The notes beneath the pieces are model-generated. The model was not told where the DNA came from. It made no database searches and saw only the letters and a program-made list of their open reading frames with translations. A stretch of 64,000 bases of DNA from an uncultured Paracoccaceae bacterium (lineage in GTDB: Bacteria; Pseudomonadota; Alphaproteobacteria; Rhodobacterales; Rhodobacteraceae), in assembly GCA_943787985.1 (NCBI GenBank), contig CALSOO010000010.1, positions 1 to 64,000 on the forward strand, written 5' to 3'. This document shows positions 39,690-47,379 of the stretch, piece after piece (within the stretch, counting starts at the first letter, position 1; the number at the start of each line of letters is the position of its first letter). The translations under genes were made by a program, and so were the position numbers.

Positions 39690-39851
39690 GACAAAGCGTT
39701 ACGACGCACGAAGGTCACCCTGATCCATAAAAAGACGGGCAACCTGCCTGTGGTTCAACATCTTATGGGGCATACGAAGATGGACTGCACAGTGCGCTCT
39801 TCGGGTGTTGAACGGGAAGACGCGTCGGCAATTTCGGAAGCGATTGAAATA
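39690..39851 (+). pseudogene. Tyrosine integrase C-terminal relict
   Basis: A frame just after the giant gene reads ..TKVTLIHKKTGNLPVVQHLMGHTKMDCTVRSSGVEREDASAISEAIE. This matches the last third of phage-type tyrosine recombinases: H-x-x-x-K-T-G-N, then LMGHTKMD with the second catalytic His. The usual RY nucleophile position reads RSS here (a Tyr would be expected in TVRYLGVE), so the Tyr codon has mutated as well as the 5' part being lost. It marks an old recombination boundary beside the giant gene. Confidence 0.72.
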
Positions 39852-39925
39852 ATAGAGCTAGGGCCGTGCGACACGTACGGCCCGAAGCCGCCGTCTGGCG
39901 ACAGGATTAGATGCTGCAGGCGTCC

Positions 39926-40516
39926 CTAAATAATCGTCGCGACAGCTTTCTCGCAGATGCTTCGGCTAACTTGATCAATATGCAATGGTCCCGGCCCTAG
40001 ACCCGCATTTGCAAGCTTTGAAAAGCCGTGCACGATGCTCCAAAGCGTAAAAATATGGACGTCGCTGCCGGTTTGCGGGTTCAGCCGGGCGATACCTCGG
40101 ACAAGAATTTCAAAGGCTTCCCGCCCTTCTGCGGATGCCGTTGTCATATTGCCGCCGGTGCTGCGGCCCGCAATATCAAACATCATCCGGAAAACATGAG
40201 GCTTTGAAAGGGCATATTGAATGTAGGCCAACCCGGTCTGAACCAATGCTTCTTTGGGATCGCTGTCACGAAACACGGTTTCTGCCTGCGTCATTGCCGC
40301 TGACAATTCCGAAAAGGCGATGTTCGTCAGGCATCCCAAAAGGTCTTCTTTTGACTTGAAGTGGCGATAAACGGCGGCGGGATCAACGCCGGCATCGCGC
40401 GCGCAGCTGCGCAGGCTGAGCTTGTCAGCGCCATGCTGAAGGACTTTTTCCCAGGCAATTCGGGAAATATGTTCTTGCAAGTCACCATGGTGATATTGCG
40501 ACTTCTTGCTGCTCAT
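39926..40516 (-). CDS. TetR-family regulator
   Basis: A 196-residue repressor with an N-terminal helix-turn-helix (LSLRSCARDAGVDPAAVYRHFKSKEDLL, about 33-60) and a WHG-type C-terminal ligand domain (..IFTLWSIVHGFSKLANAGL..). It is divergent from a DUF4188 monooxygenase-like gene. The 90-base gap between the two holds repeated half-sites, so it probably controls both itself and that gene. The effector is unknown. Confidence 0.9.
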   Translation of the reverse strand: MSSKKSQYHHGDLQEHISRIAWEKVLQHGADKLSLRSCARDAGVDPAAVYRHFKSKEDLLGCLTNIAFSELSAAMTQAETVFRDSDPKEALVQTGLAYIQYALSKPHVFRMMFDIAGRSTGGNMTTASAEGREAFEILVRGIARLNPQTGSDVHIFTLWSIVHGFSKLANAGLGPGPLHIDQVSRSICEKAVATII

Positions 40517-40524
40517 ATCAGCAC

Positions 40525-40583
40525 TGTTGACATTGCGCGTCCCTCACGTCAACAATGTCAACAATGTCAACAATGTCAACGGT
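40525..40583. promoter_or_regulatory. Iterated operator half-sites between tetR and DUF4188 gene
   Basis: TGTTGACATTG at 40525-40535 is the reverse complement of CAATGTCAACA, which occurs within three perfect 9-bp tandem repeats GTCAACAAT (40548-40574) plus a variant GTCAACGGT (40575-40583). The arrangement gives one inverted and several direct half-sites, as expected for a TetR-type operator that has expanded by slippage. Confidence 0.6.
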
Positions 40584-40605
40584 GTTGATATTAAGGAAGA
40601 TTGCA

Positions 40606-40662
40606 ATGACAGACCTAAAGAAGATCGCCACTTTGACCTATACGACGTCAGGTGCAAACTGA
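40606..40662 (+). CDS. 18-codon leader ORF before DUF4188 gene
   Basis: ATG 40606 follows TTAAGGAAGA, a good ribosome site, and encodes MTDLKKIATLTYTTSGAN. Its TGA overlaps the next ATG (TGATG at 40660-40664). It may be a coupling leader or a shortened remnant of another gene, and there is no other evidence for it. Confidence 0.4.
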   Translation: MTDLKKIATLTYTTSGAN

Positions 40663-41165
40663 TGGGGAAAGTCATCGCCGAACGAATGAGCGCGCAAATT
40701 GAAGGGGATTTTGTCGTTTTTCTGATCGGCATGCGGATCAATAAATGGTGGAAAATCCATAGATGGGCACCTCCCGCCCTTGCAATGTTACGGATGCATC
40801 GAGAATTGACCACTTTGCCCGCGGCGCAGACAGGCTGCATGGAGTCTCGCGTCATTACACCGGGCATGACCGTTCAGTACTGGCGCAGTTTTGATCATCT
40901 TGAAGCCTATGCCAGAGAGAAAACCGGCCTCCACATGCCGGCATGGAAAAGTTTCAATGCATTCGCCAAAAAGGCCCGTGGTGATGTCGGGATCTGGCAT
41001 GAGACATTTCTGGTTGAAGCGGGGGGTTTTGAGACCCTGTATTCTGGAATGCCTGAACAAGGGCTGGGGCGGGCAGGCCATCTGGTGCCTGCGACAGGAC
41101 AAATGAAAGTGGCCAGAAGCCGATTGAACCCGACCGGCGCCCCCCAGAGGAGTACCCCATCATGA
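40662..41165 (+). CDS. DUF4188 monooxygenase-like protein
   Basis: About 167 residues from ATG 40662. The family motif DFVVFLIGMRINKWWKIHRW lies near the N-terminus, followed by TVQYWRSFDHLEAYAREK and GIWHETFLVEAGGFETLYSGMP, typical of DUF4188 proteins of the dimeric ferredoxin-like fold. The function is probably oxidation or binding of a small hydrophobic molecule. It is divergent from tetR, coupled to a leader ORF, and overlaps the DUF2147 gene by four bases, which suggests a two-gene operon under TetR control. Confidence 0.8.
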   Translation: MGKVIAERMSAQIEGDFVVFLIGMRINKWWKIHRWAPPALAMLRMHRELTTLPAAQTGCMESRVITPGMTVQYWRSFDHLEAYAREKTGLHMPAWKSFNAFAKKARGDVGIWHETFLVEAGGFETLYSGMPEQGLGRAGHLVPATGQMKVARSRLNPTGAPQRSTPS

Positions 41166-41560
41166 TAGTCTGCATTCGTCGGGCCATTGCGCTCATTGCC
41201 CTTACGTTCCTGCCCCAATTGGTCCATGCCCAAGACGTAACAGGCCTATGGCGCACCGAAGCGAACGATCAGGGTTATCTGGAAATTAAAGTGCAGAACT
41301 GCGGTGCAGCGATTTGCGGTATTATCGCAGGAGCCCGCGATCTTCAGGGTCAAACTGGACCATATGAGCATGTCGGACAGCGCATGATCTGGGATATGGT
41401 GCCAACTGACAGCTCAGGCGTTTGGAATGGCGGCAAAATCTGGGATCCGCGCAACGGTCGCACATACAACTCTCGAATGACGCTTCTTGCAAACAAACTT
41501 ACGGTTGCAGGCTGTGTCTTGGGCATATGCCAATCCCAAACGTGGACGCGCCTTCGCTAA
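41162..41560 (+). CDS. DUF2147 secreted protein
   Basis: A 132-residue exported protein with a signal peptide ending ..LVHAQD. The family pattern begins VTGLWRTEANDQGYLEIKVQNCGAAICGIIAG and ends ..GCVLGICQSQTWTR. Two Cys pairs (NCGAAIC, GCVLGIC) probably form disulfides. DUF2147 has a lipocalin-like barrel and unknown ligands. Its start overlaps the DUF4188 stop. Confidence 0.85.
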   Translation: MIVCIRRAIALIALTFLPQLVHAQDVTGLWRTEANDQGYLEIKVQNCGAAICGIIAGARDLQGQTGPYEHVGQRMIWDMVPTDSSGVWNGGKIWDPRNGRTYNSRMTLLANKLTVAGCVLGICQSQTWTRLR

Positions 41561-41632
41561 AATCCTTCAATATCCGGCCTTATGTATAAAACGCACCAAG
41601 ATTTACCCAACAATATCAGTTAGATTCCTCGC

Positions 41633-42040
41633 ATGGAACACACAATCTTCGGACTGATCAAGAAACGCGGCGAGATAGCAGGGCAGCATAAGCTTGCCAT
41701 GAAGGCCGCTGACACCCTCAAGGCTGACTTGGACGCCATAGACCGTGCGCTGGTGCTGTGTGGCTATGAGGACGATCCCAAGGGCATTGCCCCGCGCGGC
41801 AAGTACAAGCAGCTATTCGGGCGCAATGAGTTGAAGCTGACGATCATCAACGCGTTACGGGTTGCCCCTGTGGATGATGAAACGATAGCGGCGCAGATCA
41901 TCGCTGCGAAGGGCTGGGACGCGGATACCCATGCCGATGTGCTGAAGCGGGTGCGTGACGCGCTGCAACGGGCGCAGAAGGACGGGCATGTGGTGCAGGA
42001 CTTCGGGCCGGATGGGTGTTTTTGGCGGCTGTCCGTCTAA
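41633..42040 (+). CDS. Hypothetical helical protein
   Basis: A 135-residue cytoplasmic protein that I cannot assign. It begins with a helical segment (IKKRGEIAGQHKLAMKAADTLKADLDAIDRAL, coiled-coil-like). The C-terminal part looks like a winged helix (KLTIINALRVAPVDDETIAAQIIAAKG..VLKRVRDALQRAQKDGHVVQDF..GCFWRL). The layout suggests a DNA-binding accessory protein. Its neighbours are remnants of accessory genes. Confidence 0.55.
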   Translation: MEHTIFGLIKKRGEIAGQHKLAMKAADTLKADLDAIDRALVLCGYEDDPKGIAPRGKYKQLFGRNELKLTIINALRVAPVDDETIAAQIIAAKGWDADTHADVLKRVRDALQRAQKDGHVVQDFGPDGCFWRLSV

Positions 42041-42127
42041 ATTTTAATGTTGTCCATTAACATCAATATCATCCAAGTGGACTACCAAAGTGTCACGTTT
42101 TGCACTATGTATAATTCAGGAGGAAAA

Positions 42128-42595
42128 GTGAAGTTTGCCGTGAATACAGAGAAAGCAGTTAAGGCTCTAGCGTTTGTCGCTAGTGAGCGCTCTAACTTGT
42201 CTTAGAAGTATTTTGCAAAAATATTCTTTTTCGCCGAAAAATGGCACCTTAACGAATATGGTCGTCCGACAGTTGCAGATACCTACATCGCAATGAAGCA
42301 AGGGCCAGTTCCATCTGCGGTACGCGACATTATCCTCGAAAGATGGAGATGGACTGACAAGCCAGACAATTTTGATGATTCAATTGAGATTGTTGAAGAC
42401 TATGGCCTGTATAAAGTTTTCGCAAAGGACACTGCGCAGTTCGACCGCTTATCCGGCACAGACAAGGCGATGCTTAAGAAAGCACTGCTGTATTGCGTAG
42501 ACATGACAGCGGACGCGCTTTCCACAATCTCACACCAAGATCGAGCATGGTACGAGACTGAGAGAGATACGCGCTGGTCAGAAGAGTCTTTCTAG
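42128..42595 (+). pseudogene. Panacea (SocA-like, DUF4065) antitoxin gene with internal stop
   Basis: Translation from GTG 42128 gives MKFAVNTEKAVKALAFVASE.., then TAG at 42203-42205. The same frame continues as KYFAKIFFFAEKWHLNEYGRPTVADTYIAMKQGPVPSAVRDII.., the hallmark of Panacea-domain antitoxins (FFAEKWHL..YGRP..YIAMKQGPVPS). The C-terminal half is conserved up to 42595. One sense-to-amber change explains the break. Translation could restart at ATG 42293, but that would lack the core of the fold. No toxin gene is adjacent. The gene abuts a truncated DUF1772 gene. Confidence 0.75.
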
Positions 42596-42597
42596 CA

Positions 42598-43032
42598 TTT
42601 TCCGACTTCATCATGCGATCCCTTGCCCATACCGGTGGAATTGGCGGCGTTGATGCCATGCAGGTCATCAACAAAGAAGTCTTTCGCTGGGTGTTCATGA
42701 CGTTGTTCATTGGCATGGCCCTCGTGTCGCTTGCAATTGCCGCATATGGCGGATTTTCAGTAGGAAACGGCCCCGGGACCCTGCTGATCCTGGCGGGCTT
42801 GATCTACTTCGTCGGATGCTTCGGTGTGACTGTGTTATTCAACGTTCCGATGAATGAAACGCTTGCTGGCATGGATGCATCCTCTGCCGCTGCAAGCGCG
42901 TATTGGACCAACACATACCTGCCACGGTGGACTTTCTGGAACAGCATTCGGACTGCTGCTTCTGCTGTGTCCGCTGCCTTGTTGTTGTTCGGCTTGCTTT
43001 GGATGACACAAAATCAGACACACCCTGTCTAA
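42598..43032 (+). pseudogene. DUF1772 (anthrone oxygenase-like) membrane protein, 5' truncated
   Basis: The frame AFSDFIMRSLAHTGGIGGVDAMQVINKEVFRWVF..GCFGVTVLFNVPMNETLAGMD.. matches the last four-fifths of DUF1772 proteins, with three hydrophobic helices. In the family this part follows a first transmembrane helix that is missing here. The frame begins directly at the end of the Panacea gene, so a recombination joint lies near 42595. It might still be translated from ATG 42613 but lacks its N-terminus. Confidence 0.65.
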
Positions 43033-43035
43033 ACC

Positions 43036-43061
43036 AAAAAAGCGGGGCCGCATTGGCCCCG
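43036..43061 (-). terminator. Terminator of the AAA ATPase pseudogene
   Basis: A perfect 7-bp stem (CGGGGCC / GGCCCCG, loop GCATT) at 43043-43061, with six A at 43036-43041, which is a T-run on the minus strand. It sits just past the natural stop of the minus-strand ATPase gene and four bases past the convergent DUF1772 stop. Confidence 0.8.
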
Positions 43062-43064
43062 TCA

Positions 43065-43387
43065 CACCTGATCTGTGTCGTGAACGATAAGGTTAAAGCC
43101 TTCATCCATGTACGACTTTCGACAGTATTCGCCTGAAAATCGAGAACCACGGACAACCCAGTGTTCAGCAAGGTCAAGATATGCGGCGTCATTGCCACCC
43201 GTAGTTTCGCAGCAGACCGGACGTAGTCCTTTGGTGCGTGCAGTTCCTCAGAAAACAGCGGTGCAAGCCATTCATCCTCACCGATCAGAACCGTTTTGTC
43301 CGCTGCGGCTAATTTCGCCGCCAGAGTTGATTTGCCCGCCGAGATCTTGCCGCACAGCATGTAGAGCGTTGGCGGAGGTGCCGACAT
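43065..43387 (-). pseudogene. AAA/CPT-like P-loop kinase with internal deletion
   Basis: The N-terminal half of a small P-loop phosphotransferase is intact (YMLCGKISAGKST, Walker A; VLIGEDEWLAPLF; VVLDFQANTVESRTWM). The sequence then jumps to the family's C-terminal end, readable in another frame as DEGFNLIVHDTDQV, with its stop near 43067. Roughly 40-50 residues between are missing and the joint is out of frame. The open frame runs on into antisense DUF1772 sequence. So the gene has an internal deletion and is dead. Confidence 0.78.
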
Positions 43388-43530
43388 GAATATTTCCTTT
43401 CAAAAGATAGGTTTCCAACCAGCACAGGCATCTCGAAAGAGATGCAATTTCACGTTGGGTATCTTGGCCGTTAGGGCCAACCTTCGTCAAACCCGTTGCT
43501 GCTGCTGTTGCCTAGGCGCAGGCAATTTGC

Positions 43531-43853
43531 GTCGATCATGGTCCAGAATATTTCAGTGGCACGCTCATGACATGGGCTGAGATACGCAACATCCGGCTTG
43601 AATACATTCAGGCGGGCAAGCCCCAACAAAACGGCTACATCGAACGTTACAACCGCACCGTTCGTGACGAGTGGCTTGGGCAATATATCTTTGAAACGAT
43701 TGAGGAGGCGCAAGACCAGGCGACTGAATGGCTATGGACTTACAACAACGAGAGACCCAGCCGATGGGCATCGGCGGAATCACACCTGCCATGAAACTTA
43801 AAACAGCCGCCTGAATTCTACGGCTGGACCCCATTAAAAACGGGGGGATTACC
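43531..43853 (+). pseudogene. IS3-family transposase fragment with right end
   Basis: The frame reads ..VDHGPEYFSGTLMTWAEIRNIRLEYIQAGKPQQNGYIERYNRTVRDEWLGQYIF.., the DDE core end of IS3-family OrfB. A frameshift follows near 43758, after which ..MGIGGITPAMKLKTAA completes the expected C-terminus. The sequence then ends like an IS3 terminus (GGCTGGACCCCATTAAAAAC..GGGGGGATTACC). Everything 5' is missing. It belongs to a different subgroup from the remnant at 7.1-7.4 kb. Confidence 0.78.
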
Positions 43854-44024
43854 AATCCAAATAACCTCTACAATTTCTTGCGTAGGACAGATTTGGCCGT
43901 CAGCAATACCTTACTATTTTTGTCAGATTGACATGTCCGATAAATTCACTCAGAATTAAATCAGGTCCAGCCACCCTGATTCCAAGCAGGGAAGCCCGAC
44001 ACGTGATCATATGAGGACTGACCA

Positions 44025-44201
44025 ATGCAGCTGATACAAGACATTCTGAGGCGATCTGGGGATTCATGTGAACCACGCCGCACTTCGCGCATCAGGCAAG
44101 CTGACAGATTTGAGAAATTAGCCGCTTCATCAGAGGTGGACCCGATCTGCCCGATCTGGCTCACAGACCGTTTGTCAGAACGGGAGCGGGTCTCGCCATG
44201 A
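44025..44201 (+). CDS. Short ORF upstream of and overlapping hemP
   Basis: A 58-residue frame (MQLIQDILRRSGDSC..) whose TGA overlaps the hemP ATG in an ATGA (44198-44201). The same ATGA overlap joins hemP to the next gene, which supports this ORF as the first of a translationally coupled set. The product is basic and polar with two Cys and is not recognised. It could be a regulatory leader or a heme-related small protein. Confidence 0.45.
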   Translation: MQLIQDILRRSGDSCEPRRTSRIRQADRFEKLAASSEVDPICPIWLTDRLSERERVSP

Positions 44202-44362
44202 GTTTCCAATCCACCCCTCCAAAGCAAAGCCAGATGCCGACGCTCCCGACTTATGCAGCCAGTGATCTAACCGAAGGGGGTGATCTGGCCCAGATCGTTT
44301 TGGACCTGCAAATCTACACCTTGCGGATCACGCGGGCTGGCAAGTTGATCCTGACCAAATGA
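44198..44362 (+). CDS. hemP: Hemin uptake protein HemP
   Basis: A 54-residue protein whose C-terminal half is the HemP signature (DLTEGGDLAQIVLDLQIYTLRITRAGKLILTK). HemP proteins are small and iron-regulated, and they are needed for expression or function of heme uptake in several proteobacteria. The gene overlaps its neighbours by four bases on both sides (ATGA at 44198 and 44359). It lies close to a TonB/ExbBD siderophore-receptor operon, in line with an iron regulon. Confidence 0.9.
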   Translation: MSFQSTPPKQSQMPTLPTYAASDLTEGGDLAQIVLDLQIYTLRITRAGKLILTK

Positions 44363-44841
44363 GCGGTTCCAATCAAAATCGTGGCGGCGCGGCTGTCGGC
44401 TTTATCACTGAACTGGATGGTATTGAGGCCGCCTCTGTTATCTATCTGCGCCTCTGGTGCGATGGCCCAGAGGCACAGGCACAGGTCGGCGATGATTTTG
44501 CGTCGAGCCTTGGGCCTGAACAAGGGCGAAAGGCGCTGAAGTCATTCGAGGACCTTTGTTCACTGTGCTGCCGTCATGGGCGTCGCCCTCTGATGCGACA
44601 CTCACTTCAATGCAAATGCCTTGGTGCAGACGAATCCTGTTTTGCCAACTTCATCGCAGCCGCTGCAACGGGAGAGCGCGAAGACGCCATGCTGATCGCG
44701 ACCTTGTTGGTGCGGCCGGACATGGCCCCGCTGATCGCGTCCCTTGCTGCCGAAGTGGGCCACGCCTTTATGCGGATGCGGCTGAGCGCGCCAAGGGACA
44801 TCGTCACAGGTTCATATGAAATCGCGAAAACACTTCATTGA
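44359..44841 (+). CDS. Cys-rich protein coupled to HemP
   Basis: A 160-residue protein with no assigned function. A central stretch carries four Cys close together (DLCSLCCRHGRRPLMRHSLQCKCLGADESCFA, about 67-95), which could bind a metal or an iron-sulfur or heme group. The rest is helical (GEREDAMLIATLLVRPDMAPLIASLAAEVG). The ATGA overlap with hemP suggests equal expression and a shared role. I believe similar genes follow hemP in other Rhodobacteraceae, but I know of no characterised member. Confidence 0.65.
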   Translation: MSGSNQNRGGAAVGFITELDGIEAASVIYLRLWCDGPEAQAQVGDDFASSLGPEQGRKALKSFEDLCSLCCRHGRRPLMRHSLQCKCLGADESCFANFIAAAATGEREDAMLIATLLVRPDMAPLIASLAAEVGHAFMRMRLSAPRDIVTGSYEIAKTLH

Positions 44842-44967
44842 CAATGAACCACCCTAACCAGAGCTGTCGATGCGATTTAACTGGCAGAAACAGCCAGTGA
44901 GGGCCTTCCTTTTCAAACACATCCTTGATGTCTTTATCACTCACCTAAGCACGGAAACGGAACCGGT

Positions 44968-46080
44968 ATGATCAGCGAAGGTGCCCAGTCCAACCAGATA
45001 CTCGCCAGCCTGCCTGCCTACGCGCGCGCGGCAAAGCGGTCACTGCCCATCGATCAAGTTGCCTATTTCCTAAGCGGAGCAGGATGTGAAACCACAATGC
45101 GCCGCAATACAGATGATTTGGGGCGTGTCACCATCAAACCCCGTTCTCTTTGCCCCCCTAAGAACGGGAGCACAAAAGTATCGCTTTTGGGGATGAACAT
45201 GGACGTCCCCATACTAATCGCTCCAATGGCATATCAAGGTATGCTTCATAAGGACGGCGAAGTCGGGCTCGCGGCGGCAACGGCAGCACAGGGCTGCGGC
45301 ATGATCGTCAGCGCACAGGCCAGCCATCCGATGGAAACTATTGTCCGCCAAGCGCCGGATGCCAGTTGGATGCAGGTGTATTGGCAAGTCACCAGAGAGG
45401 CGACACTGGCCTTCGCCCAACGGGCTGCTGATGCAGGATACAAGGCGCTGGTCTTGACGATTGACGCCCCTGTGAACGGCGTGCGCGACGCTGAAATAGA
45501 GGCGGCGTTCACGCTGCCGGACGGCGTCAACGCAGTAAACCTGACAGACATACCAAGCCCGAATTTTGAGCCGCTCCGCCCTGATGAATCGATGCTTTTT
45601 GATCGCATCGCCCACGTTTTACCAGATTGGGAAGATTTGGCGTGGCTCTGCGCAAATGCGCCACTTCCGGTGTTGTTGAAGGGAATCCTGAACCCAAAGG
45701 ATGCTGGTTTGGCAGCGGATGCAGGGGCCGCCGGAGTTATCGTGTCCAATCACGGCGGGCGCGTGCTGGATGGCGCGCCGTCGACGATTTCCGTTTTGCC
45801 AGATATTGCCGCGGCGGTCGGTGGGCGTTTGCCGCTGCTGATGGACAGTGGCATCAGACGTGGCGTTGATGTGTTTCGCGCGCTGGCACTGGGTGCGGAT
45901 GCCGTGCTGGTCGGGCGGCCCGTCTGTCATGGATTGCACATCGCCGGGGCTCTCGGGGCCAGCCACGTGTTGCGCCTGTTGCGTGATGAACTAGAGGTCG
46001 CGATGACGCTGGCGGGCTGCGCGACCATTGCCGATATTACCCGCGATTTCGTGCAACTGCCGTCCGAGGCTACCTTCTGA
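44968..46080 (+). CDS. FMN-dependent alpha-hydroxyacid dehydrogenase (L-lactate dehydrogenase-like)
   Basis: A 370-residue TIM-barrel flavoenzyme that would oxidise an L-2-hydroxy acid such as L-lactate. Visible motifs are PILIAPMAYQGM (FMN site), the catalytic His/Arg in IVSNHGGRVLDG (about 260) and the phosphate-binding DSGIRRGVDVFRALALGADAVLVGRP. The length and motifs are normal. It lies 127 bases after the hemP group on the same strand and its stop overlaps the convergent tonB end by 11 bases. A pairing with siderophore genes is seen in other genomes, but its role in iron metabolism is unknown. Confidence 0.88.
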   Translation: MISEGAQSNQILASLPAYARAAKRSLPIDQVAYFLSGAGCETTMRRNTDDLGRVTIKPRSLCPPKNGSTKVSLLGMNMDVPILIAPMAYQGMLHKDGEVGLAAATAAQGCGMIVSAQASHPMETIVRQAPDASWMQVYWQVTREATLAFAQRAADAGYKALVLTIDAPVNGVRDAEIEAAFTLPDGVNAVNLTDIPSPNFEPLRPDESMLFDRIAHVLPDWEDLAWLCANAPLPVLLKGILNPKDAGLAADAGAAGVIVSNHGGRVLDGAPSTISVLPDIAAAVGGRLPLLMDSGIRRGVDVFRALALGADAVLVGRPVCHGLHIAGALGASHVLRLLRDELEVAMTLAGCATIADITRDFVQLPSEATF

Positions 46081-46921
46081 TCGCGTAGTTCAGGGGGATG
46101 ACCATGGAGAAACTCTCCCCCGCGAGGTGTGTTGGTGGCGTTGGCATTTTGCCGAGTTCACCGAGCAGCGAGAGCGCCGCGTCGTCCAACACGCGATGCC
46201 CCGAAGACGTTTCGATTTCCTGCGCAATCACCGTCCCATAGCGATCCATTGTGAACAACACACGCACTTCGCCCTCGGCCCCGGCAGAACGGGCGTCGCG
46301 CGGATAGGTCTTTGCCTCTGCAATGCGCACCACGATCGAGCGTTGCCATTGTGTGATCTCCTCGGTCTGTTCGGCGGTCAGGCCCGCTGCATCCGCTTGC
46401 GCAGTTTCGGCCTCGGCTTCAGCCTCAACGCCTGACACCGCCGCATCAGAAGCTTGCACCTCTTGTGCGCCCATCACACTTTCTTGGTGGGCCTCATCCT
46501 CGATGAATTCTTCGGCAATCTCTGTCGCCTCCTCCTCGGTTTCCGCCTCCGGTTCTGGGGCCGCAATGTCAAATTGCAGGCTGTCATCGTCTGGCAGATA
46601 AGGCGTCTGTTGCAGCAAAGGGGCGTCGTTGCTTCGCGTGGGGGCGATGTCTGTTGGGACTTCGACTTGTGTCTGCAACTCGGTGGATTCAGCAACCTCC
46701 TGACTGTCTTCAGCGGCGATTGCCGGTGCCGCGATCACATTGGACAAATCGAAAAGGATCGCGCCTTGCACGCCGCTGTCCCGTTCTTGGGGCAACGGGT
46801 CGTGTGCGACCAGATAGTCGGACAGCACAAAAGGCAGCGCACCGTGCAAACCAAGGCTAAGCCCGATGGCCGCGACGGTCATTGGAAGTGCGGTCGGGCG
46901 TGTCGGATAGGTCAGGCTCAT
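46070..46921 (-). CDS. tonB: TonB-family energy transducer
   Basis: A 283-residue inner-membrane-anchored protein. It has one N-terminal transmembrane helix (about 12-35) and a long periplasmic linker. The C-terminal TonB domain (EGEVRVLFTMDRYGTVIAQEIETSSGHRVLDDAAL) touches the receptor TonB box. Unusually, the linker is Glu/Ala-rich (EPEAETEEEATEIAEEF) with few prolines, whereas classical TonB has Pro-Lys and Glu-Pro repeats. It is the last gene of the receptor-piuC-exbB-exbD-tonB operon and overlaps exbD by four bases. Confidence 0.88.
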   Translation of the reverse strand: MSLTYPTRPTALPMTVAAIGLSLGLHGALPFVLSDYLVAHDPLPQERDSGVQGAILFDLSNVIAAPAIAAEDSQEVAESTELQTQVEVPTDIAPTRSNDAPLLQQTPYLPDDDSLQFDIAAPEPEAETEEEATEIAEEFIEDEAHQESVMGAQEVQASDAAVSGVEAEAEAETAQADAAGLTAEQTEEITQWQRSIVVRIAEAKTYPRDARSAGAEGEVRVLFTMDRYGTVIAQEIETSSGHRVLDDAALSLLGELGKMPTPPTHLAGESFSMVIPLNYAIRR

Positions 46922-47379
46922 TGCGCTGGGGGTGCCAAGGTTTCAGCTTCAGTGCTGACGGCGGCTTCATCCAGCCCGACGAGGCCAATTTTATAGTAAC
47001 CGTCACGCTTGAGCGCGTTCATCACTCGGATCACTTCACCGTAGGGAACCGAGCGATCGGCCCGCAGATACAGGCGTTCTTCACGGTTCACTTGCGTCAC
47101 AATCCCGACCTGAATGTGCAAGTGGTCCAGCGTTACGGTCTCTTCCCCGACCGAAATGCTCAGGTCTTCTGCGATAGTGATGAAAACGGGGTCTGCCTCC
47201 CTCTCTGGTGCGCCGGTCACTGCGACAGGCAGTTCGACAGGGATATCCACGGTCGACAGGGGGGCTGCGACCATAAAGATGATCAACAACACCAACATAA
47301 CGTCGATGAATGGCGTGACGTTGATCTCGGCGTTTTCCGTCAGATCATCGTCCAGATCGTTGCCCAGCCGCGCCCCCAT
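46918..47379 (-). CDS. exbD: Biopolymer transport protein ExbD
   Basis: A 153-residue inner-membrane protein with one helix (IDVMLVLLIIFMVAAPL) preceded by the conserved NVTPFIDVMLVLL. The Asp in that helix is the proton-carrying residue. The C-terminal periplasmic domain contains the LYLRADRSVPYGEVIRVMNAL motif. It forms the proton-driven motor with ExbB to energise TonB. The gene overlaps both exbB and tonB by one to four bases. Confidence 0.95.
   Translation of the reverse strand: MGARLGNDLDDDLTENAEINVTPFIDVMLVLLIIFMVAAPLSTVDIPVELPVAVTGAPEREADPVFITIAEDLSISVGEETVTLDHLHIQVGIVTQVNREERLYLRADRSVPYGEVIRVMNALKRDGYYKIGLVGLDEAAVSTEAETLAPPAQ

Noticed and set aside
40548-40583. The GTCAACAAT repeats as a CRISPR array or plasmid iterons.
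   Set aside because: Units are 9 bp with no spacers and no cas or rep gene nearby. The match to an inverted half-site fits a TetR operator better.
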